A stretch of 64,000 nt of DNA from Moraxella porci DSM 25326 (GTDB lineage Bacteria > Pseudomonadota > Gammaproteobacteria > Pseudomonadales > Moraxellaceae), in NCBI RefSeq assembly GCF_002014855.1, contig NZ_MUYV01000001.1, positions 62,001 to 126,000 of the forward strand, in the 5' to 3' direction. Made by a program: the position numbers and the translations under genes. The notes under the pieces are model-generated. The model worked only from the letters and a program-made list of their open reading frames with translations. It had not been told where the DNA came from and searched no databases. Below, piece after piece: positions 1-10,598 of this stretch. Each line of letters opens with the position of its first letter. The first letter of the stretch is position 1.

Positions 1-626
1 ACTGGTGATAGTAGCGGCGTGTGATTGACGATATGGCAAAACAGTTCGGCGGTTTTTTGGGTGTCGTATAAGGCAGAGTGGGCGTGTGAATTATCAAACT
101 CAATCCCTGCCATGATGCAAGTGCGAGCCAGCACTGTATGCCCATAGGCAAGAGCGGCAAAGCTTGCGGTATCTAGCACGCTAAAGGCATGAAAAGGTGA
201 GTGATTTTTGCTATTGGTGCGGGCGATCGCCGCATTCAAAAATCCCAAATCAAAATGTGCATTATGCCCAACAAGGATGCACTGACGACAGCCATGTTCT
301 TTTTTGAGTGCTTTTAGTTGCTTAAAAATACGACGCAAGGCGACTTTTTCGTCTTCGCTGATGGCTTTGCGAAATGGGCTATCAGGATTGATGCCAGTAA
401 ATTTGAGCGCGGCAGGCTCAAGATTTGCCCCTGCAAAAGGCTCAATATGTGCATTGAGCGCTTCGCCTTGGTAGAGTTTGCCATGCTCATCCATCAAAAT
501 CGGCACACAGGCAATCTCAAGTAGTGCATCGGTGGTGGCATTAAACCCTGCGGTCTCAACATCGACCACCACAGGCAAAAATCCACGAAAACGATTGGCA
601 ATCGTTGGTGTTACAGCATCACTCAT
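1..626 (-). CDS. rnt: Ribonuclease T (3' end cut by window edge)
   Basis: Reading leftwards from an ATG at 626-624, the frame stays open to base 1 for about 208 residues. The E. coli enzyme has 215, so only the last few residues are missing. RNase T is a DEDDh 3'-5' exoribonuclease that trims tRNA and other stable RNA ends. DVET (D22, E24) forms ExoI, GHNAHFD gives the second acidic motif, and HSALYDTQKT near residues 180-190 is the HxxxxD ExoIII motif. The ATG overlaps the pyrC stop codon by one base (TGATG), so translation is probably coupled to pyrC and the two form one minus-strand transcript. The DEDDh family also includes DNA polymerase III epsilon, but length and motif spacing favour RNase T. 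Confidence 0.9.
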   Translation of the reverse strand, partial: MSDAVTPTIANRFRGFLPVVVDVETAGFNATTDALLEIACVPILMDEHGKLYQGEALNAHIEPFAGANLEPAALKFTGINPDSPFRKAISEDEKVALRRIFKQLKALKKEHGCRQCILVGHNAHFDLGFLNAAIARTNSKNHSPFHAFSVLDTASFAALAYGHTVLARTCIMAGIEFDNSHAHSALYDTQKTAELFCHIVNHTPLLSP

Positions 627-1687
627 CAGCTCACCACTTGCCAGTCAATTTCCGTACCCGCCAGTAGTGGCGTCAAGGTCTTGTCACCCAAATAGTCATA
701 ATGCGATGGGACGGTTTGGGCTTGCTTGATGAGCGTGATGGTGCTGGTGTTGACAGGCAGGCCATAAAAATTGGCACCATATACCGATGCGAAGTTTTCA
801 AGCTTATCCAGTGCATTCATCTGTTCAAAGGCGGCGGCATACAAAGGTAGGGCGTGTACCGCACTATAACAGCCAGCGCAACCACAGGCAGACTCTTTGG
901 TGTGCGTCGCGTGTGGTGCAGAATCTGTGCCCAAGAAAAACTTCGGATTGCCGCTGGTGGCGACTTCAAGCAGACGCTGTTGATGGCTTTGGCGTTTTAG
1001 GATTGGCAAGCAGTAATAATGCGGCTTGACACCGCCGACCAGTAGATGATTGCGGTTAAATAGTAGATGCTGTGGCGTGATGGTAGCAGCGACATTGTTA
1101 GCTTGAGCAAGTACAAAGTCAGCAGCATCAGCGGTGGTGATATGCTCACAGACGACTTTTAATGTTGGGAAATGCGTGATGATATCGCTTAGTACATCAT
1201 CCAAGAATCGTTTTTCGCGATCAAAAATATCAATCTCACTGTGAGTGACTTCGCCATGCACCAGTAGCGGCAGACCAATCTCTTGCATGGTCTCAAAGAT
1301 ACTGTAACGACCTTTGATGTCGGTCACGCCATCGGCTGAATTGGTGGTTGCGCCTGCTGGGTATAGCTTGACCGCTGACACGACACCTGATGCGACTGCC
1401 GCACGGATGTCATCACTGGTGGTGTGATCGGTCAGGTACAATACCATGCGTGGGTCAAAGGCATCTTTACGAGCTTGAGCCAAATCGCTTGCCATCAGTG
1501 CATCCAAGATACGCTCACGGTAAGCCATGGCTTGTTCTGTGGTTTTGACTGGTGGTACGAGATTTGGCATACAAATCACACGGTTGAAGCTACCAGCGGC
1601 GTGTGGTACGGTGGTGGCTAGAGCATCGCCATCACGCAGATGGATATGCCAGTCGTCAGGTTGGATTAGGGTCAGAGTGGTGGTCAT
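626..1687 (-). CDS. pyrC: Dihydroorotase (class II, PyrC type)
   Basis: Cyclises N-carbamoyl-aspartate to dihydroorotate, the third step of de novo pyrimidine synthesis, in the cytoplasm. At 353 residues it is close to the usual 345-350 of the short class. The metal-binding DWHIHLRDG motif is at residues 12-20 (H14, H16). [10 protein letters not shown] carries the lysine expected to be carbamylated, VHGEV and VCEHITT carry further histidine ligands, and LGTDSAPH gives the catalytic aspartate. It is followed directly by rnt with a one-base overlap. pyrG, a later pyrimidine gene, lies elsewhere in the window at 12.6 kb. Confidence 0.96.
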   Translation of the reverse strand: MTTTLTLIQPDDWHIHLRDGDALATTVPHAAGSFNRVICMPNLVPPVKTTEQAMAYRERILDALMASDLAQARKDAFDPRMVLYLTDHTTSDDIRAAVASGVVSAVKLYPAGATTNSADGVTDIKGRYSIFETMQEIGLPLLVHGEVTHSEIDIFDREKRFLDDVLSDIITHFPTLKVVCEHITTADAADFVLAQANNVAATITPQHLLFNRNHLLVGGVKPHYYCLPILKRQSHQQRLLEVATSGNPKFFLGTDSAPHATHTKESACGCAGCYSAVHALPLYAAAFEQMNALDKLENFASVYGANFYGLPVNTSTITLIKQAQTVPSHYDYLGDKTLTPLLAGTEIDWQVVS

Positions 1688-1870
1688 AAAAGGCTCGCTT
1701 GGCTGATAATCTATTGAGTAATGATTGATAAATTATACAATATTTCTCAATGAAATGGCTGAAAATCAATATCTTGTCATTATTCTAGCATGGGGCGGTT
1801 TTGTCAAGGTGTTTGCAGGATAAATTTGCTGAACAAAGGCGCTTTTGGCATCAGTGATGCTTTGCCAAAA

Positions 1871-1907
1871 AAATTCCCAACCGATAACGATTGGGAATTT
1901 GATAGGT
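1871..1907 (-). terminator. Intrinsic terminator of argG
   Basis: Inverted repeat AAATTCCCAA (1871-1880) / TTGGGAATTT (1891-1900). Read on the minus strand, it ends in a run of seven T just downstream of the argG stop. Confidence 0.8.
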
Positions 1908-1936
1908 TTATACTAGGCTGATTTGCCCTAATTACC

Positions 1937-3295
<1,359 letters not shown>

Positions 3296-3325
3296 TTATC
3301 ACAAAAAGAAATAAGGTCATGGCTG

Positions 3326-3334
3326 ATTATAACA
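3326..3334 (-). promoter_or_regulatory. Extended -10 promoter of argG
   Basis: The minus strand reads TGTTATAAT, an exact TGnTATAAT extended -10, about 45 bases before the argG ATG. A weak -35 (TTCCCA) lies 18 bases further upstream. Confidence 0.55.
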
Positions 3335-3518
3335 TTTTGGCAAGCGATGTGGGAATTTTTAGTGAGATTTTCTTAAAAAATGACAAATTTTAGGACAAGT
3401 TTTATAGAAATATCACCAAAATACCCAAAGCTTTGCTATACTATCAATTTTGAATATGATGATTATTTCTTAACATGTCATCTATACGATCTACGCATGC
3501 TATCTGTAAGGGGGCGGC

Positions 3519-4013
3519 ATGACAATTCAACTACACATCGACACTCAGACACAGGCGCTGTACTTGATGCGTGATGGTCAGATGGTGCGAAGTTTTTTGG
3601 TTTCAACTGCCAAAAACGGCACAGGGCAAGCTGAAGGCAGTGGCTGCACACCGCTTGGTAAGCATCAGATTAGCGAAAAATTTGGTGATGGATTGCCAAA
3701 TAATGCAGTGTTTGTCGCGCGTCGATTCACCGGTGAGCTGTATGATGACAATCTTGCCTGTGAGCACCCTGAGCGTGATTGGATTTTGGGTCGGATATTA
3801 TGGCTAGATGGCTGCGAAGAGGGTATCAATAAAGGCTGTGATGCTGATGGCATCTGCGTCGATACCAAGTCTCGCTATGTCTATATTCATGGTACGCCTG
3901 ATACAGAGCCGATGGGTGTGCCGATGTCGCATGGCTGTGTGCGTATGCGTAATGAAGAGCTGGTTTGGTTATATGATCAAGTCGCTGTCGGCTGCGAAGT
4001 GATTATTAGATAA
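3519..4013 (+). CDS. Cytoplasmic YkuD-fold L,D-transpeptidase/L,D-carboxypeptidase
   Basis: A stand-alone YkuD (ErfK/YbiS) catalytic domain of 164 residues. The active-site motif is SHGCVRM, with H138 and nucleophile C140, preceded by the conserved HGTPD. The N-terminus (MTIQLHIDTQTQALYLM) is already the first strands of the domain, so no signal peptide or membrane anchor is visible, and a GGGG ribosome site precedes the ATG. Classical YkuD enzymes work in the periplasm on peptidoglycan crosslinks. A signal-less version implies cytoplasmic action on recycled muropeptides, as described for ElsL/LdtK in Acinetobacter. Assignment to that role is inference; the fold is certain. Confidence 0.85.
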   Translation: MTIQLHIDTQTQALYLMRDGQMVRSFLVSTAKNGTGQAEGSGCTPLGKHQISEKFGDGLPNNAVFVARRFTGELYDDNLACEHPERDWILGRILWLDGCEEGINKGCDADGICVDTKSRYVYIHGTPDTEPMGVPMSHGCVRMRNEELVWLYDQVAVGCEVIIR

Positions 4014-4039
4014 TCATTGGATACTTAGGGGAAACTCAG

Positions 4040-4465
4040 ATGAAAAAATTCGCAATAATCGTAGCGGCTGTCAGTGTTATCAGTGCCTGCCAAAGCACCG
4101 AAGGCCTTGTTATCACCAAAAAAGATGGCATGACCACCGCCGTACCAAACACTGCACCTAAGCATAGCTTGCCTGCGGATCATGCACTCAAATATGCCCC
4201 ACAAGTCACCCAAAACGCCGCCGAAACAGGTAATCTGATGATCTTTTTTGAGCCATCGGCCAAGGCGTCAGTGCTTGAGATGGTCAAACGCCGTGGCGAT
4301 GAGCTGATTTATAGCTATGAGAATTTTAACGGCATCGCCATTCGTCCAATGTATCATCCTGTAGATGCTACCATCAGTGCTTATCAACAGCTAAAAGGCG
4401 TGCTAAGCGTACAGCGTGATACGGTGCAAAAGATTGGCTTGCCGACGCCGTCAGAGTCACAATGA
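4040..4465 (+). CDS. Small hypothetical lipoprotein
   Basis: Encodes 141 residues beginning with a lipoprotein signal peptide, MKKFAIIVAAVSVISAC, with a lipobox at VISAC and the acylated cysteine at residue 17. A GGGGAAACTCAG ribosome site precedes the ATG. The mature part contains a compact predicted alpha/beta stretch (NLMIFFEPSAKASVLEMVKRRG) that could be a small ferredoxin-like fold, but I do not recognise the family. It lies 26 bases after the YkuD gene on the same strand and may be cotranscribed with it. It is probably anchored to a membrane on the periplasmic side. Confidence 0.7.
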   Translation: MKKFAIIVAAVSVISACQSTEGLVITKKDGMTTAVPNTAPKHSLPADHALKYAPQVTQNAAETGNLMIFFEPSAKASVLEMVKRRGDELIYSYENFNGIAIRPMYHPVDATISAYQQLKGVLSVQRDTVQKIGLPTPSESQ

Positions 4466-4503
4466 CGCTACGATGATGGCATAATACTTACAAGGTTGTT
4501 TTT

Positions 4504-5481
4504 ATGAATTTACAAAAAGTCGATCTCAATTTACTGTTTTATTTAGATGTGTTACTCAGAGAAAAAAATGTCACTCGTGCTGCTGAACAGCTGGGCATCA
4601 CCCAGCCTGCGATGAGTAATATTTTACGCCGGTTGCGTTCACTGCTCAACGATCCATTGTTGGTGCGTTCGTCCGAAGGTATGACGCCGACCGAGCGTGC
4701 TTTTGAGCTGCAGCCGCGAGTGCGAGAAGTGCTGTCAGACATCACGACTTTACTTGAGCCTCGCACCGAGTTTCGTCCATATAGCACTTCTCGTGTGTTT
4801 CGCATTATGACAAGTGACTATGCCGAAGCGACGCTTGTGCCACGACTGGTCAAGGCACTGCGTTCAGAAGCACCCAATGTCATTTTGGACTTTTTGACAC
4901 CATCGGATGTGTCATATCGTGATATGGAACAAGGACGGGTGGATTTGGCGATTAACCGCTTTAATGAAATCCCCCAAAGCTTTCATCAGGTCTTGGTATG
5001 GCGTGATACATTCAGCTGCCTGTTGTCTGCTGATAGCCCTTATGCCCATCGCTTTAATCTAAAAAACTACCTAAAAGCGCAGCATGTCTGGGTCTCAAAG
5101 ACAGGCATGGGTGTCGGCTTTGGGGTCAATCCCGAAAAATCAGGCGGCCTTGGCTCGATCGATCAAGCATTACAACGCCTCGGCCAAAAACGCCAAATCA
5201 GCGTCTTTACCCGTCATTATCAGATGCCTGCGATGCTTGCGGCTAATAAGGATCTGATAGCGACACTACCCACTCGTGTGGCAAAGCTACAGGCGGATAA
5301 CAACCCGCAAATCGTCGTCAAAGAACCGCCGTTTTTTATTCCCGAATTTGAGCTAACAATGGCGTGGTCACCGCTGCTTCAGCATCATCCTGCACATCGC
5401 TGGCTACGGCAGCTGATTTTGCATGTGGCGCGTCAAGTCATCGCCGAAGAAGAGCAGGCGGCAAAACACACTGACAAATAA
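4504..5481 (+). CDS. LysR-family transcriptional regulator
   Basis: A 325-residue protein with the typical LysR N-terminal winged helix-turn-helix at residues 4-63 (VTRAAEQLGITQPAMSN, then LLNDPLLVRS). A periplasmic-binding-protein-like effector domain follows from about residue 90 to 305. DLNLLFYLDVLLREKNVTRAA resembles the NodD/LeuO/NahR-like subgroup. The target genes and effector cannot be told from sequence. LysR genes often regulate a divergent neighbour, but here the upstream neighbour is the lipoprotein gene on the same strand, so this is not a classic divergent pair. Followed by an intrinsic terminator. Confidence 0.92.
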   Translation: MNLQKVDLNLLFYLDVLLREKNVTRAAEQLGITQPAMSNILRRLRSLLNDPLLVRSSEGMTPTERAFELQPRVREVLSDITTLLEPRTEFRPYSTSRVFRIMTSDYAEATLVPRLVKALRSEAPNVILDFLTPSDVSYRDMEQGRVDLAINRFNEIPQSFHQVLVWRDTFSCLLSADSPYAHRFNLKNYLKAQHVWVSKTGMGVGFGVNPEKSGGLGSIDQALQRLGQKRQISVFTRHYQMPAMLAANKDLIATLPTRVAKLQADNNPQIVVKEPPFFIPEFELTMAWSPLLQHHPAHRWLRQLILHVARQVIAEEEQAAKHTDK

Positions 5482-5491
5482 CACGACAAAT

Positions 5492-5525
5492 AAAAAAGAT
5501 TATGTGCATGCATAATCTTTTTTTG
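5492..5525. terminator. Bidirectional terminator between LysR gene and fixH
   Basis: AAAAAAGATTATG then TGCATG then CATAATCTTTTTTT. The flanking A and T runs allow it to end both the plus-strand LysR gene and the minus-strand fixH. Confidence 0.8.
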
Positions 5526-5557
5526 GTTGGATGGAAGATGAATTTTTGACAATTAAC

Positions 5558-6196
5558 TCACTCGACTTTGTCACTGACATCAGCGCGTTTATTGCGCTGA
5601 TCAGGCAGGTGATTGCCAGTATGATCGAAGCTTGTCAGGGGATGAAAGCTGATATTGTTGATGGGAAAAGTTTCGTGCTGCACCAAACGCCAATTATGCG
5701 CGCCATCATTTTCAATTTGCACATAATATTTGGCAGGGCTTTGATCCATCACGACTTCCCCATAATACACATTGTCAGACTGATGTACCAAAGCGACATC
5801 GCGATCTTTGGAGATGTCGGTGGCATGCGAGATTTTGGCGCTTAGGGTTTTGGGATAGACCAAAGGCGTACCATCGTTTAGAGTATGAGTTGTTAGATTG
5901 TCGGCAGGATAATTCAACTCAAAGCGCAGGCGAGTTTTGTCGTCTTGCTGCTCAAATCGCATCACACCGCTGATGCCCAGATCGTAGGTCATCTGATCAC
6001 GCGAGGCGTCTTGGTACAGTGCTTTGCCATCCATGTACCAGTCATCGCGGACGGTAGAGTCTTGGATTTTGATGGAATAATAAATAAAAAACAAGCAGAC
6101 AATCACCACCAAGGCAGGCAGACCGATGACGAAAACCAATACCATGTAGTTTTTGTACCAAAGGTTGTTTGGTTGATTTGATGAAGTGTGATGCAT
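5558..6196 (-). CDS. fixH: FixH-family cbb3 oxidase assembly protein
   Basis: Membrane-anchored accessory protein of the cbb3 cytochrome oxidase locus. From the chosen ATG it has 212 residues: a short cytoplasmic N-terminus (MHHTSSNQ), one membrane segment at about residues 17-38, and a periplasmic domain with the FixH-like stretch YYSIKIQDSTVRDDWYMDGK. It lies directly downstream of ccoG on the minus strand, as in many ccoNOQP-ccoGHIS loci. FixH is generally linked to copper delivery or oxidase assembly. An in-frame ATG at 6244 would add 16 residues; neither start has a strong ribosome site. Confidence 0.8.
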   Translation of the reverse strand: MHHTSSNQPNNLWYKNYMVLVFVIGLPALVVIVCLFFIYYSIKIQDSTVRDDWYMDGKALYQDASRDQMTYDLGISGVMRFEQQDDKTRLRFELNYPADNLTTHTLNDGTPLVYPKTLSAKISHATDISKDRDVALVHQSDNVYYGEVVMDQSPAKYYVQIENDGAHNWRLVQHETFPINNISFHPLTSFDHTGNHLPDQRNKRADVSDKVE

Positions 6197-6271
6197 AAGC
6201 AAATTACCAAAGAGCAAATTCAAAAACAGGCTCCATTGTAACACAATGCAACCTGTTTTTGGTAAATGGTA

Positions 6272-7714
6272 TTATTTGGCATCTTTTGGTGTGTAAATGA
6301 ACACATCTTGAGCTGAGGCGCTATAAGTGCCATCTTTGCTAAATACCGTAATGGTGATCGGTGTGCTGCCCACGGGCACGACATTAGGATCACCGATGAT
6401 GCTAACTGGCAGATCGTAAGGTTCATTGGCCTGTAGCGGCAATTCTTTAAAGCGTGAACGCAGCGTCATGCCAGCGGTATTATCGCCATCTAAGCGCACT
6501 TGATAGACTTGGCGCTCGTCAGTTTTATTGACGATTTTTAGCACATAGCTATTCTCAACCATGCCATCACGGCCGATGCTGGAGAGCTGCTTACGGTCAT
6601 GGCGAATCTCCATCTCAAGTGGCGCTCGGCCGACAGCGATGAGAGCGGCGGCGATGATGGCCACGCTCAGCACAGCGATATAAGCAAAGATACGCCAGCC
6701 GATGATTTTGGTTTTTTGTTTTTCGACCAGTTGACGCTCGGTGGTGTAGCGGATCAAGCCACGCGGATAGCCGACCTTATCCATGATCTCATTACACGCA
6801 TCGATACAGGCAGCGCACTGGATACACTCGACTTGTAAGCCATTGCGGATATCGATACCGGTCGGACAGACTTGTACACACATGGTGCAGTCCACGCAGT
6901 CGCCATAGCCCTCAGGGTGGCTGTCTTTTTTGCGCGCACCACGCGGTTCGCCACGCTCATAGTCATAAGAGACGATCAAGGTATCTTTGTCAAACATCAC
7001 CGACTGGAATCGACCATACGGACAGATATATACGCACATATGTTCACGCATGTAGCCTGCGTTGATGTGGGTAACGAAAGTGATGATCAAAAAGAAAATC
7101 CAGCTCATCTTGCCCCATTCCATAAAGAATAGGGGATTGCCATTTAGGATCAGCGTATCGACACCGACGACCAATGACATAAAGGTCAAGGCAGTGATGA
7201 TAGAAAACACGCCCCAGATTAAGTGGATCAGTGCAAGCTTGGCAAATTTGCTACCGCTCATCGGCTCACGATCGAACTTGATGCGCTTATTGCGCTCACC
7301 CAGCACCAATTTCTCAACCTGCTGATACAGGTGTACATAGATGGTCTGTGGGCAGGCATAACCGCACCATACACGGCCAGCATAAACCGTCACCATAAAC
7401 AACATCATCGCTGCGATGATGAATACAAAGGCAAAGAAATAAAAATCCTGAGGCATAAAAGTCGCCCCAAAGATAAAAAACTTCGGTTCGATCACATCAA
7501 ACAAAATCGCCTGACGACCATTCCATCTAAGCCAAGGCAAAATCAAAAAGCCAATCAAGATGGCATACATGCTCACCAAGCGGATGTTTTGGTATTTACC
7601 AGTGACGAAACGAGGATGCACGCGTTTTTTGGTGGCATCCATATCTTTAGAGGTGGGAATGATTTTCTCAGGCGCAGGACGCGGCTTTTTCTTTGGTTTT
7701 TCTTGCTCTGACAT
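6272..7714 (-). CDS. ccoG: Cytochrome cbb3 oxidase accessory protein CcoG (RdxA/FixG family)
   Basis: A polytopic membrane ferredoxin, here 480 residues, required for maturation of cbb3 oxidase. Several transmembrane segments flank CGYACPQTIY and CVYICPYGRF. Two ferredoxin-type 4Fe-4S motifs follow (CVDCTMCVQVCP and CIQCAACIDACN). A C-terminal periplasmic immunoglobulin-like domain ends the protein. The proposed function is Cu(II) reduction for the CuB site. I chose the ATG at 7714 because AAGG lies eight bases upstream; a TTG at 7738 is possible but unsupported. Together with fixH it forms a minus-strand unit on the other side of an SCP2 gene from ccoNOQP. Confidence 0.95.
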   Translation of the reverse strand: MSEQEKPKKKPRPAPEKIIPTSKDMDATKKRVHPRFVTGKYQNIRLVSMYAILIGFLILPWLRWNGRQAILFDVIEPKFFIFGATFMPQDFYFFAFVFIIAAMMLFMVTVYAGRVWCGYACPQTIYVHLYQQVEKLVLGERNKRIKFDREPMSGSKFAKLALIHLIWGVFSIITALTFMSLVVGVDTLILNGNPLFFMEWGKMSWIFFLIITFVTHINAGYMREHMCVYICPYGRFQSVMFDKDTLIVSYDYERGEPRGARKKDSHPEGYGDCVDCTMCVQVCPTGIDIRNGLQVECIQCAACIDACNEIMDKVGYPRGLIRYTTERQLVEKQKTKIIGWRIFAYIAVLSVAIIAAALIAVGRAPLEMEIRHDRKQLSSIGRDGMVENSYVLKIVNKTDERQVYQVRLDGDNTAGMTLRSRFKELPLQANEPYDLPVSIIGDPNVVPVGSTPITITVFSKDGTYSASAQDVFIYTPKDAK

Positions 7715-8116
7715 GGTAGTGACCTTGGCTTGCTGCAAGTTAACTCTGGCTGTGGCTGCTTTCGTCCTAAATAAATCAAAATCACGATCATCGATCGCAT
7801 TTTAGGCAAGGCAGCTGGCTGAATATGACTTGATGCAGCTGGGTGATGATAAGTGAAATCAGCGGCTTAGTAAAAATCGTTCAAAGCTGATGACAAAATT
7901 TCATAAGACAAATTGATATTATACTACCATTTTTTGTGGGGTTTTTGTACGAAAATTTGTAAATTATCAATCAAAGAAGACAAATGATGGAAAATTGACG
8001 AATCAGTGGCATCAATAACCAAACAATGGACGGATTATTAATAGCCAAAGAAAATGGGCGGACTATTATCCACCCATCGGCTCGTATGATGGCGATAATT
8101 TCAGATCAACACCAAA
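7715..8116. other. Intergenic region upstream of ccoG
   Basis: About 400 bases without a credible gene. It holds the AT-rich 5' region of ccoG and, near its right end, the terminator of the SCP2-domain gene. Two short near-identical direct repeats (ATGGACGGATTATTA and ATGGGCGGACTATTA, around 8027 and 8054) lie beside that terminator. I see no clear ANR/FNR box. Confidence 0.5.
8046..8077 (-). terminator. Probable terminator of the SCP2-domain gene
   Basis: On the minus strand ATGGGTGG, an eight-base loop, then CCGCCCAT followed by TTTCTTT. Located about 40 bases after the stop of the SCP2-domain gene. Confidence 0.55.
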
Positions 8117-8500
8117 TCAAAACTCGGTGATCGCCAATATCTGCTTAAATAAGGCTTTTTGTTCTTGGCTTGGTTTGGCTGACTGTAGCGCCATCACCTG
8201 TGTCATATCGCCATCGATGCGAATTTTACCCATCATAAAGGCTTCGATCGCTTGATTGACATCGCCTGTGCTGATGATATTTGACAAGGTGGCATCATCG
8301 ATGACGACACTGCTGATGGCATCAGGGGTGCTACCTTGATGGATCTTACCTTCTTTTAGGTACAGATTTGCACCTTGTTCACCAGTAACTGAGGCATTTA
8401 GGATGATCGAAGCAAGATTTGGTGGCAGATTCAGATCGCCAGCTTGGGCGTTTAATTCATTAACTTGATCAAACCAAGCTTGGCTCAAAAATTTTGCCAT
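8117..8500 (-). CDS. SCP2 sterol-binding-domain protein
   Basis: A 127-residue protein that is essentially one SCP2 (sterol carrier protein 2) lipid-binding domain. The pattern of a beta strand with NLYLKEGKIHQG, then DATLSNIISTGDVNQAIEAFMMGKIRIDGDMTQVMAL, is the usual SCP2 signature (helix, then the GK(I/L)xxxGDxxxxxxL turn). There is no signal peptide or membrane segment, so it is cytoplasmic. The bacterial role is unclear; single-domain SCP2 proteins are thought to bind lipids or acyl-CoA. A perfect 15-bp palindrome lies about 43 bases upstream of its start and may be an operator. Confidence 0.85.
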   Translation of the reverse strand: MAKFLSQAWFDQVNELNAQAGDLNLPPNLASIILNASVTGEQGANLYLKEGKIHQGSTPDAISSVVIDDATLSNIISTGDVNQAIEAFMMGKIRIDGDMTQVMALQSAKPSQEQKALFKQILAITEF

Positions 8501-9109
8501 GACAGATTCCTTGTAAATAACTTAAAAAAATATAAACACAAATGATCAACTTGATCAATGTGGTTCATTAATAAAAATAGCGCGAGGGCGCATGGATTTT
8601 ATTATAAAGCAAAAGCAAGCGGCTTGTCAGAAGATTTTTGGATAAAATTTGACGACTTGGTCATAAAATGGCACACAAAAACGATCAAAATTTTATAAAA
8701 ACTAAAAAAAGATGATGAATCCGATTAAATATTGCCAAAAAATTTCAATATTTTTACAAAATATACCCAAAAATTACATTTGTGTTGTATAATAAAAGGT
8801 GAAAGCTGCTGGCAATACCATGTTGCCAGTAGGGATATATTTGGCAGAGGCGTATTGCCATGCCGTCTGACGCAAGCCAAGCGCAATACAAGCCAAGCGA
8901 GCAAAACAGCAGCAACATCTCAAAAAATTTTGTGATTTGCCCTTATTCCATAGAAAAAATAAGGATTTTTTCATTTTTGCTGGCCTGACTTGATGATATT
9001 TGCCTAACTTTGCGTTACAATAGACACACAAGATCAAAGCAAGCGTAGTTTTTAAATTTTTTGATAAACTGCGACGCTAACTAAATCGGGCTGCACAGGA
9101 AAATATCCA
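8501..9109. other. Intergenic region between SCP2 gene and ccoN
   Basis: About 610 bases of AT-rich DNA between divergent genes. It holds the palindrome at 8543-8557, an inverted repeat AAATATTG (8727-8734) / CAATATTT (8746-8753), and two copies of CAAGCCAAGCG around 8873 and 8890. The ccoN promoter must lie here; I could not pick a convincing -35/-10 pair or a full TTGATnnnnATCAA ANR box. No open frame in it resembles a gene. Confidence 0.5.
8543..8557. promoter_or_regulatory. Perfect 15-bp palindrome upstream of SCP2 gene
   Basis: TGATCAACTTGATCA is a perfect inverted repeat around a central base. It resembles FNR/ANR half-sites but the spacing does not fit (half-sites too close). Its place about 43 bases before the SCP2 start suggests a binding site for a dimeric regulator. 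Confidence 0.4.
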
Positions 9110-10591
9110 ATGAGTCTATATAAATCAGCAGTAGCCCCGTTATCCGTTGATCATGAGTATGAAATCACCATCGTGAGATTTTTTACTGTCATGGCTGTGG
9201 TTTGGGGCATCATTGGCATGGCTGTCGGTGTATTCATTGCATCGCAGTTGGCATGGCCAGCATTGAACTTTGACACTTCTTGGCTATCTTTTGGACGCTT
9301 AAGACCGCTACATACCAATGCGGTGATTTTTGCGTTTGGGGGATCGGCACTTTTTGCAACATCTTACTATATCGTACAGCGTACTTGTAAAACCAGATTG
9401 TTCGCTCCGTATTTGGCGTGGTTCACTTTCTGGGGTTGGCAGGCGATTATTGTCGCTGCAGTAATTACTTTACCGCTTGGTTTTACATCAGCTAAAGAAT
9501 ATGCTGAGCTTGAATGGCCAATCGACATCGGTATCGCCTTAGTATGGGTAGCTTATGCCATCGTCTTCTTTGGCACCATCATCAAGCGCCAAACTTCACA
9601 CATCTATGTAGCAAACTGGTTCTTTGCTGCATTCATCATTACCATCGCGTTGCTACATATCGTGAACAGTTTTGCGATCCCAGTTGGTGCGCTTAAATCA
9701 TACTCACTATTTGGTGGTGCGACTGATGCGATGGTTCAATGGTGGTATGGTCATAATGCGGTTGGTTTTTATTTGACTGCTGCATTCTTGGGCATGATGT
9801 ACTACTTCATTCCTGTGCAAGTCGGCCGTCCAGTGTATTCATATCGTCTATCGATCGTTCACTTCTGGGCATTGATCGCGTCATATATGTGGGCAGGTGG
9901 TCACCATCTACATTATTCAGCACTACCTGACTGGACTCAGTCTTTGGGTATGGTATTCTCATTGATCCTATTTGCTCCATCGTGGGGTGGTATGATCAAC
10001 GGTGTGCTTACGCTATCAGGCAGCTGGGATAAATTGCGTACTGACCCAATCATTCGCTTCTTGATCGTTGCACTGTCATTCTATGCGATGAGTACCTTTG
10101 AAGGTCCGATGCTATCTATTAAAGCAGTCAACGCCATCAGCCATAACACCGACTGGACAGTTGGTCATGTACACTCAGGCGCACTAGGCTGGGTAGGTAT
10201 GATCACCATCGGTTCGATCTATGTACTATTGCCACGCATCTATAATAAAGCCAAAATGTATTCAACCAGCTTGATCACATTGCATTTTTGGTTGGCGACT
10301 ACTGGTACGGTACTGTACATCGTTGCGCTATGGATCTCGGGCATTACCCAAGGTATGATGTGGCGTGCGACGAACCCAGATGGTACTTTGGCATATGACT
10401 TTATCCAAACTGTTGTGGTGTCGCACTGGCCGTATGTGGTTCGTGCATTGGGTGGCGCGCTGTATGTGGCAGGTATGTTTGTGATGGCTTATAACTGCTA
10501 TCGCACCATCAAGATGCCTAGCGTTCCTGAACACATTGCTGAGCCAGAAGAAGTGAACACTGGCAGCGATACCGCTACCGTGCAAGCATAA
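9110..10591 (+). CDS. ccoN: cbb3-type cytochrome c oxidase subunit I
   Basis: Catalytic heme-copper subunit of the high-affinity terminal oxidase, reducing oxygen to water at low oxygen tension in the inner membrane. Length 493 residues with about twelve membrane segments. Candidate heme and CuB ligands are visible: [11 protein letters not shown] (low-spin heme b), [10 protein letters not shown] (CuB), GGHHLHYS (CuB pair) and [12 protein letters not shown] (heme ligands). An AGGA-containing ribosome site precedes the ATG at some distance. First gene of ccoNOQP; ccoO starts seven bases after its stop. Confidence 0.97.
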   Translation: MSLYKSAVAPLSVDHEYEITIVRFFTVMAVVWGIIGMAVGVFIASQLAWPALNFDTSWLSFGRLRPLHTNAVIFAFGGSALFATSYYIVQRTCKTRLFAPYLAWFTFWGWQAIIVAAVITLPLGFTSAKEYAELEWPIDIGIALVWVAYAIVFFGTIIKRQTSHIYVANWFFAAFIITIALLHIVNSFAIPVGALKSYSLFGGATDAMVQWWYGHNAVGFYLTAAFLGMMYYFIPVQVGRPVYSYRLSIVHFWALIASYMWAGGHHLHYSALPDWTQSLGMVFSLILFAPSWGGMINGVLTLSGSWDKLRTDPIIRFLIVALSFYAMSTFEGPMLSIKAVNAISHNTDWTVGHVHSGALGWVGMITIGSIYVLLPRIYNKAKMYSTSLITLHFWLATTGTVLYIVALWISGITQGMMWRATNPDGTLAYDFIQTVVVSHWPYVVRALGGALYVAGMFVMAYNCYRTIKMPSVPEHIAEPEEVNTGSDTATVQA

Positions 10592-10598
10592 GGGGTTA

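Noticed and set aside
5531..5845. 104-codon plus-strand frame after the LysR gene
   Set aside because: It is the antisense of fixH, whose membrane protein sequence and position next to ccoG are convincing.
8543..8557. ANR/FNR box for the cbb3 operon
   Set aside because: The TTGAT and ATCAA halves do not have the four-base spacing, and the site lies nearer the SCP2 gene than ccoN.
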